Below are positions 37,773 to 40,803 of a stretch of DNA of 40,803 bases, in pieces. Below the pieces are notes generated by a model. The model did no database searches, was not told the origin of the DNA, and saw only the letters and a list, made by a program, of their open reading frames with translations. Origin of the DNA: Paenibacillus arenosi (GTDB lineage Bacteria > Bacillota > Bacilli > Paenibacillales > Paenibacillaceae); contig NZ_JACYTN010000003.1 in assembly GCF_014841135.1 (NCBI RefSeq), positions 480,297 to 521,099 of the forward strand, read 5' to 3'. Position 1 is the stretch's first letter. Every line of letters starts with the position of its first letter. Both the position numbers and the translations under genes were made by a program.

Positions 37773-37778
37773 TATAAT
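37773..37778 (+). promoter_or_regulatory. Possible -10 element of HtrA-like gene
   Basis: A perfect TATAAT, without a good -35 at 16-18 bp. The start would be near 37785, which agrees with translation beginning at 37821 and not at 37791. Confidence 0.35.
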
Positions 37779-37820
37779 AGATTTGAGAATATGATTATAT
37801 GTATGGTGGGAGTGTTGGTT

Positions 37821-38858
37821 TTGAAAAGAATAAGAAGTTTGCCATTATTCACGATGATAATAACGTTAGTAATAGCTGTAACTGCAACGGTAGCGCCTCA
37901 TTCTGTGGGAGCTGCACAATCTTCTGCTGCTTTAGCGAAGGTATCATCGAATGTGATTCCGAATCTAGTAAAACAGGTGAACCCTGCGGTAGTTATGATT
38001 ATTGGACAAGATCCATTGCTGTTAGAAGAAGTGGGAGATCCGCGGGATGCATTAGGATTTGGGAGTGGCTTTGTCATTCGCAGTGATGGTTGGATCGTTA
38101 CAAATGCACATGTGGTAAAAGGGCTCAAAGATGCAAAAGTTATTTTTCAGGATGGGAAGAAGTACGATGTAGTGAAGTCTCTTGTAGATATAGAGACAGA
38201 TATTGCTCTTGTTAAAATAAACGCGAAGAACTTGAAGACATTGAAACTGGCTTCCAACAGCATGAAAGTAGAGCTTGGTGAAACGGTTATTGCTTTCGGA
38301 GTCCCTCTACAAGTGAAGCTGCGAAATAGTGTCAGTGCAGGAATTGTAAGTGGAATGGATCGCAATATTGATGAGCCCTATCGATATTTGCAAACAGATG
38401 CAGCGATTAATCCAGGTAATAGTGGTGGGCCGCTTGTTAATTTACGTGGTGAAGTAATTGGCGTAAATACGTTGAAGGCATTCGGTGAGGATGTAGATAC
38501 GCTTGGATTCGCTGTGCCTGCAGATACGGTGAGATGGGTAGTAACTGAGATGCTTCAACATAGCAAGGTGAGAAGAGCTTCGATTGGGATTATGTTAGAA
38601 GAGAGTTGGGCTGCCTCTTATGGATTGCCGACGAAAGAAGGATTAACGATTACAGAGGTAAAAGCGGCGAATGCCAAAAAGGCAGGTTTGAGTAAAGGAG
38701 ACAAATTACTCGCTGTAAACGGTCAGCCTGTTCAAACGATTGTTGATGTGAATGAGGCGCTAAAAGGTGTATTGCCGGGTAAAACGATTAAGGTGAAGGT
38801 GAAACAGCGAGTTAATGGTAAAGTAGTTGAGAGGAAAGTAACGTTAGGAAAAAAATAA
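37821..38858 (+). CDS. HtrA/DegP-like serine protease with PDZ domain
   Basis: 345 residues from TTG 37821, which has GGTGGGAG 8 nt upstream; the ATG at 37791 has no proper SD and would break the signal peptide. N-terminus: RIRSLPLFTMIITLVIAVTATV, a signal peptide or anchor ending near VGAAQS. Trypsin-like (S1C) domain with the triad His in VTNAHVVKG, Asp in DIETDIALVKI and Ser in NPGNSGGPL. One C-terminal PDZ domain (about residues 250-340). Acts outside the membrane in protein quality control. Shorter at the N-terminus than Bacillus HtrA/YycK types, lacking their long cytoplasmic tail. Confidence 0.9.
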   Translation: MKRIRSLPLFTMIITLVIAVTATVAPHSVGAAQSSAALAKVSSNVIPNLVKQVNPAVVMIIGQDPLLLEEVGDPRDALGFGSGFVIRSDGWIVTNAHVVKGLKDAKVIFQDGKKYDVVKSLVDIETDIALVKINAKNLKTLKLASNSMKVELGETVIAFGVPLQVKLRNSVSAGIVSGMDRNIDEPYRYLQTDAAINPGNSGGPLVNLRGEVIGVNTLKAFGEDVDTLGFAVPADTVRWVVTEMLQHSKVRRASIGIMLEESWAASYGLPTKEGLTITEVKAANAKKAGLSKGDKLLAVNGQPVQTIVDVNEALKGVLPGKTIKVKVKQRVNGKVVERKVTLGKK

Positions 38859-38871
38859 GAAGATGGTATAA

Positions 38872-38907
38872 GCCTGCTTCCTGTTTTTACACGGGGCAGG
38901 TTTTTTT
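38872..38907 (+). terminator. Terminator after HtrA-like gene
   Basis: CCTGCTTC pairs with GGGGCAGG (G-T pairs in the middle), followed by TTTTTTT. Confidence 0.85.
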
Positions 38908-38918
38908 GTTGTCCTAAA

Positions 38919-38974
38919 TTCTCAGCAATTTCTCATTTTGCTATTGTTTTCTTCTCATTTTCGACATCTATGAT
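38919..38974 (+). promoter_or_regulatory. Operator/promoter of first PepSY gene (11-bp TTCTCAT lattice)
   Basis: TTCTCAG at 38919, TTCTCAT at 38930 and TTCTCAT at 38952 occupy slots 1, 2 and 4 of an 11-bp lattice. Six bases after slot 4 is a -10-like TATGAT (38969-38974). No good -35 is present. Direct repeats in 11-bp steps just upstream of the -10 are typical for OmpR/PhoB-family response regulators. Confidence 0.6.
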
Positions 38975-39038
38975 AAGGATGTAAGCAAGAACAGCAGAAA
39001 GCATAACGAAAATTCAACTTTCAAGGAGGAATTGTAAA

Positions 39039-39569
39039 ATGAAAAAATGGATTGCGACTTCAGTGGCAGGTGCGTTAGTGGTAAGTGGACTTGGTCTTGG
39101 GTTTGGTAGTGTAGTAAGTGCAGATCACGATAATAAGCAAGCTAAGGTTGTGCAAACCTCTAAAAAGAATGAAGTTCGAATTTCGTTAACGTTGGCAAAG
39201 CAGATTGCGAAGCAAGTGTATAACGGCGGCAAGATCGATGAAATCGAGTTGGAGAAGAAAAATGGCCGTCTCGTTTACCATGTAGAATTCGAAAATCGTA
39301 AAGATAAAGAAGATGAGATTTACATTGATGCAGATACGGGAAGTGTTACTTTCGAAAAAGATTTCAAATTGAATGATGACGATGATGACAATGACGATGA
39401 TGATCGCGATGACAACGATGATGATAATGATGATCAAGACGGTGACCGCGATGGTTATGATGATAACGATGATCAAGACGACGACAACGATGATAATGAT
39501 GACGACGATAATGACGACAGCGATGATGATCAAGATGATGATAACGACGATGATGGTGACGAAGATTAA
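39039..39569 (+). CDS. Exported PepSY protein with Asp-rich tail
   Basis: 176 residues. The signal peptide MKKWIATSVAGALVVSGLGL ends at VVSA, with cleavage before Asp-His. One PepSY domain follows (about residues 48-110: SLTLAKQIAKQVYNGGKIDE, GRLVYHVEFENRKDKEDE, YIDADTGSV). From about residue 112 to the end the chain is almost only Asp and Asn, with a few Gln, Arg, Gly. PepSY domains are found outside the membrane, often near two-component systems or as protease inhibitors. The acidic tail suggests binding of divalent cations or the cell wall (inference). SD AAGGAGG. Paralogous to the next gene and sharing its promoter design. Confidence 0.85.
   Translation: MKKWIATSVAGALVVSGLGLGFGSVVSADHDNKQAKVVQTSKKNEVRISLTLAKQIAKQVYNGGKIDEIELEKKNGRLVYHVEFENRKDKEDEIYIDADTGSVTFEKDFKLNDDDDDNDDDDRDDNDDDNDDQDGDRDGYDDNDDQDDDNDDNDDDDNDDSDDDQDDDNDDDGDED
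39372..39566 (+). repeat. GAY-rich low-complexity tract (poly-Asp/Asn)
   Basis: About 65 codons, nearly all GAT/GAC with AAC/AAT, one base from each other. This imperfect trinucleotide repeat is likely prone to in-frame length change by slippage. Confidence 0.8.
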
Positions 39570-39685
39570 GAGTAACTTGTAGTATTCGATGTGTTCTGTC
39601 AGATGAAATATCTACGTAAACAGCTATAGCTAGCTAGTACGATGTAGGTCATTACGATTGTTTTTATATCATTAGTAGGACAGAC

Positions 39686-39718
39686 AAGAGGCACCTTTCC
39701 CCAGGAGGTGTCTTTTTT
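39686..39718 (+). terminator. Terminator between the PepSY genes
   Basis: AGAGGCACCT pairs with AGGTGTCT-containing strand (with G-T pairs), followed by TTTTTT. So the two paralogues have separate transcripts. Confidence 0.75.
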
Positions 39719-39801
39719 GTATGTTCGGGTTTAGGAATGAGCGAACAACCTTTACAGAGTTATTGCAATCGTGATAGAGCATCTCATCTTTTATAGCTTA
39801 T

Positions 39802-39857
39802 TTCTCATCAATTTCTCATCTTTCTATCCATGTGTTCTCATTTAGCAGGGTTAATAT
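39802..39857 (+). promoter_or_regulatory. Operator/promoter of second PepSY gene (11-bp TTCTCAT lattice)
   Basis: TTCTCAT at 39802, 39813 and 39835, again slots 1, 2 and 4 of an 11-bp lattice, and 6 bases later TAATAT (39852-39857). Spacing is identical to the operator at 38919. An extra ATCTCAT lies at 39781. Both promoters continue AAGG after the -10 and share AAGAACA 12 bases after it. Confidence 0.6.
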
Positions 39858-39970
39858 AAGGTCATAGGAAAGAACAACAAGAACTTACGGCAGCATCTTG
39901 GAGCCAAATGAAGATAAGTGCAGATTAAGAAATAAAAAATCAAATGATACATTATTAGGAGGAAAACAAA

Positions 39971-40621
39971 ATGAAAAATTGGGTAGTAGCAACAGTTGCA
40001 GGAGCAGTATTAGTAGGTGGCGTAGGATTTGGTTCCGTAGTCATGGCGGATAACAATGACCAATCGAAGGCAAGAGCTGTGCAAGTAGCTAATCAAAATG
40101 AAGTAAAACTATCTCTCGCACAAGCGAAGATAATCGCTAAAGGTTTGTACAAGGATGCTAAAATTGATGAAATCGAATTGGAGAAAATCAATGGCCGTCT
40201 CGTTTATCATGTTGAGTTCGAGAACCGTAAAGATAAAGAAGATGAAGTGATTATCGATGCAACGACAGCTCATGTGACTTGGGAAAAAGATTTTAAAAAG
40301 AACTTCAAAAACGACGATGACTATAACGATCGTGACGATCGTGATGATAACGACGATGATGATAATGATGACCGCGATGATCGTGATGAGAAGAAAAACG
40401 TACCCACAAGCAAAGTGAACATTACCAAAGAGCAAGCAAAGAAAATAGCATTGTCTCAAGTAACCGGTAAAGTTGAAGATGTTGAGCTTGAGAAAAAGTT
40501 CCGCAATCATGTGTATGAGTATGTATATGAAGTAGAAATTGATGTGAAAAAGGGCGACGATGCTACGGTGTACGTAAGTGCTGAGACAGGTAAAGTCCTT
40601 AAAGTAGAGTTGGAAGATTAA
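39971..40621 (+). CDS. Exported protein with two PepSY domains and acidic linker
   Basis: 216 residues. The signal peptide MKNWVVATVAGAVLVGGVGF ends at VVMA before Asp. The first PepSY domain (about 47-110) is nearly the same as in the upstream paralogue, sharing GRLVYHVEFENRKDKEDE. Then comes a shorter Asp-rich linker (about 113-140) and a second, more diverged PepSY domain (about 150-216: VNITKEQAKKIALSQVTG, VYEVEIDVKKG, VYVSAETGKVLKV). SD TAGGAGG. A tandem duplicate of the upstream gene that kept, or gained, a second domain. Its own promoter and terminator make it monocistronic. Confidence 0.87.
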   Translation: MKNWVVATVAGAVLVGGVGFGSVVMADNNDQSKARAVQVANQNEVKLSLAQAKIIAKGLYKDAKIDEIELEKINGRLVYHVEFENRKDKEDEVIIDATTAHVTWEKDFKKNFKNDDDYNDRDDRDDNDDDDNDDRDDRDEKKNVPTSKVNITKEQAKKIALSQVTGKVEDVELEKKFRNHVYEYVYEVEIDVKKGDDATVYVSAETGKVLKVELED

Positions 40622-40735
40622 TTCGACACGATATCAATAGCTAAACGCTGCGAGTTTAGGCTAAAAGGGCACCCCTAGGGGCAATGTCATTAAGTTAAAC
40701 TCATAAACTAAATCTTAAAAGAAAATATTATCTAA

Positions 40736-40773
40736 AACGGCATGGTGAAGTTCCCTATGCCGTTGTTTTTTTG
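40736..40773 (+). terminator. Terminator after second PepSY gene
   Basis: AACGGCAT pairs with ATGCCGTT, followed by GTTTTTTTT. A small palindrome CCCCTAGGGG lies upstream in the tail of the transcript. Confidence 0.85.
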
Positions 40774-40803
40774 TGCAAGCAAGGAAAAATGCGCACAACA
40801 AAC

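Noticed and set aside
39186..39533. Hydrophobic Ile/Val-rich minus-strand frame opposite the Asp tract
   Set aside because: It is simply the complement of GAT/GAC codons and has no SD or start context.
39375..39566. CRISPR-like or minisatellite array in the GAT/GAC tract
   Set aside because: There are no spaced repeats; it is an in-frame Asp/Asn coding tract of an exported protein.

Overview
The window looks like a low-to-mid GC Firmicute chromosome, most likely Paenibacillus or a close Paenibacillaceae relative. Reasons: the gene order from hpf and secA through prfB, a YitT/YvjA-type gene, ftsEX, ctpB, minJ and uvrBA matches the Bacillus hag-to-uvrA arc; SD sites are strong (GGAGG types); TTG starts are frequent; and the long-form HPF and MinJ are Gram-positive traits. 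This assignment rests on synteny and protein character, not on a database search.

Left end (1-5800): an AT-rich accessory block. It holds the 3' end of a surface protein made of IPT/TIG repeats, two tandem TPR-containing GT2 glycosyltransferases and a FliB-type flagellin lysine-N-methylase. In Bacillus this slot lies next to the flagellin/fliD/fliS genes, so I infer a flagellin or surface-protein modification locus. It ends in degraded sequence that may include a PilZ relic. Middle left (5.7-12.2 kb): conserved housekeeping genes csp, hpf, secA, prfB (with the classical programmed +1 frameshift) and a YitT-family membrane protein. 12.2-21.2 kb: a complete seven-gene arginine operon, argC-J-B-D-F-G-H, behind a sigma-A promoter overlapped by a candidate ArgR box. 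argJ carries a GC-rich patch.

21.2-29 kb: a VanW/G5 protein on the minus strand, then the division/cell-wall cluster ftsE-ftsX-M23 peptidase-ctpB-minJ. Between minJ and the convergent motAB genes lies a compact array of DnaA boxes, several spaced exactly 21 bp apart and enclosed by two terminators. 29-36 kb: motAB (minus strand), then uvrB-uvrA. Right end (36.3-40.8 kb): a HAD phosphatase, a small membrane protein, a secreted HtrA-like protease, and two paralogous exported PepSY proteins with Asp-rich tracts. Both PepSY promoters carry the same 11-bp-lattice operator (TTCTCAT repeats), which points to control by an OmpR/PhoB-type response regulator.

The two signals I consider most worth following are the helically phased DnaA-box cluster (28847-28980) and the duplicated TTCTCAT operator lattice before the PepSY genes (38919-38974 and 39802-39857).
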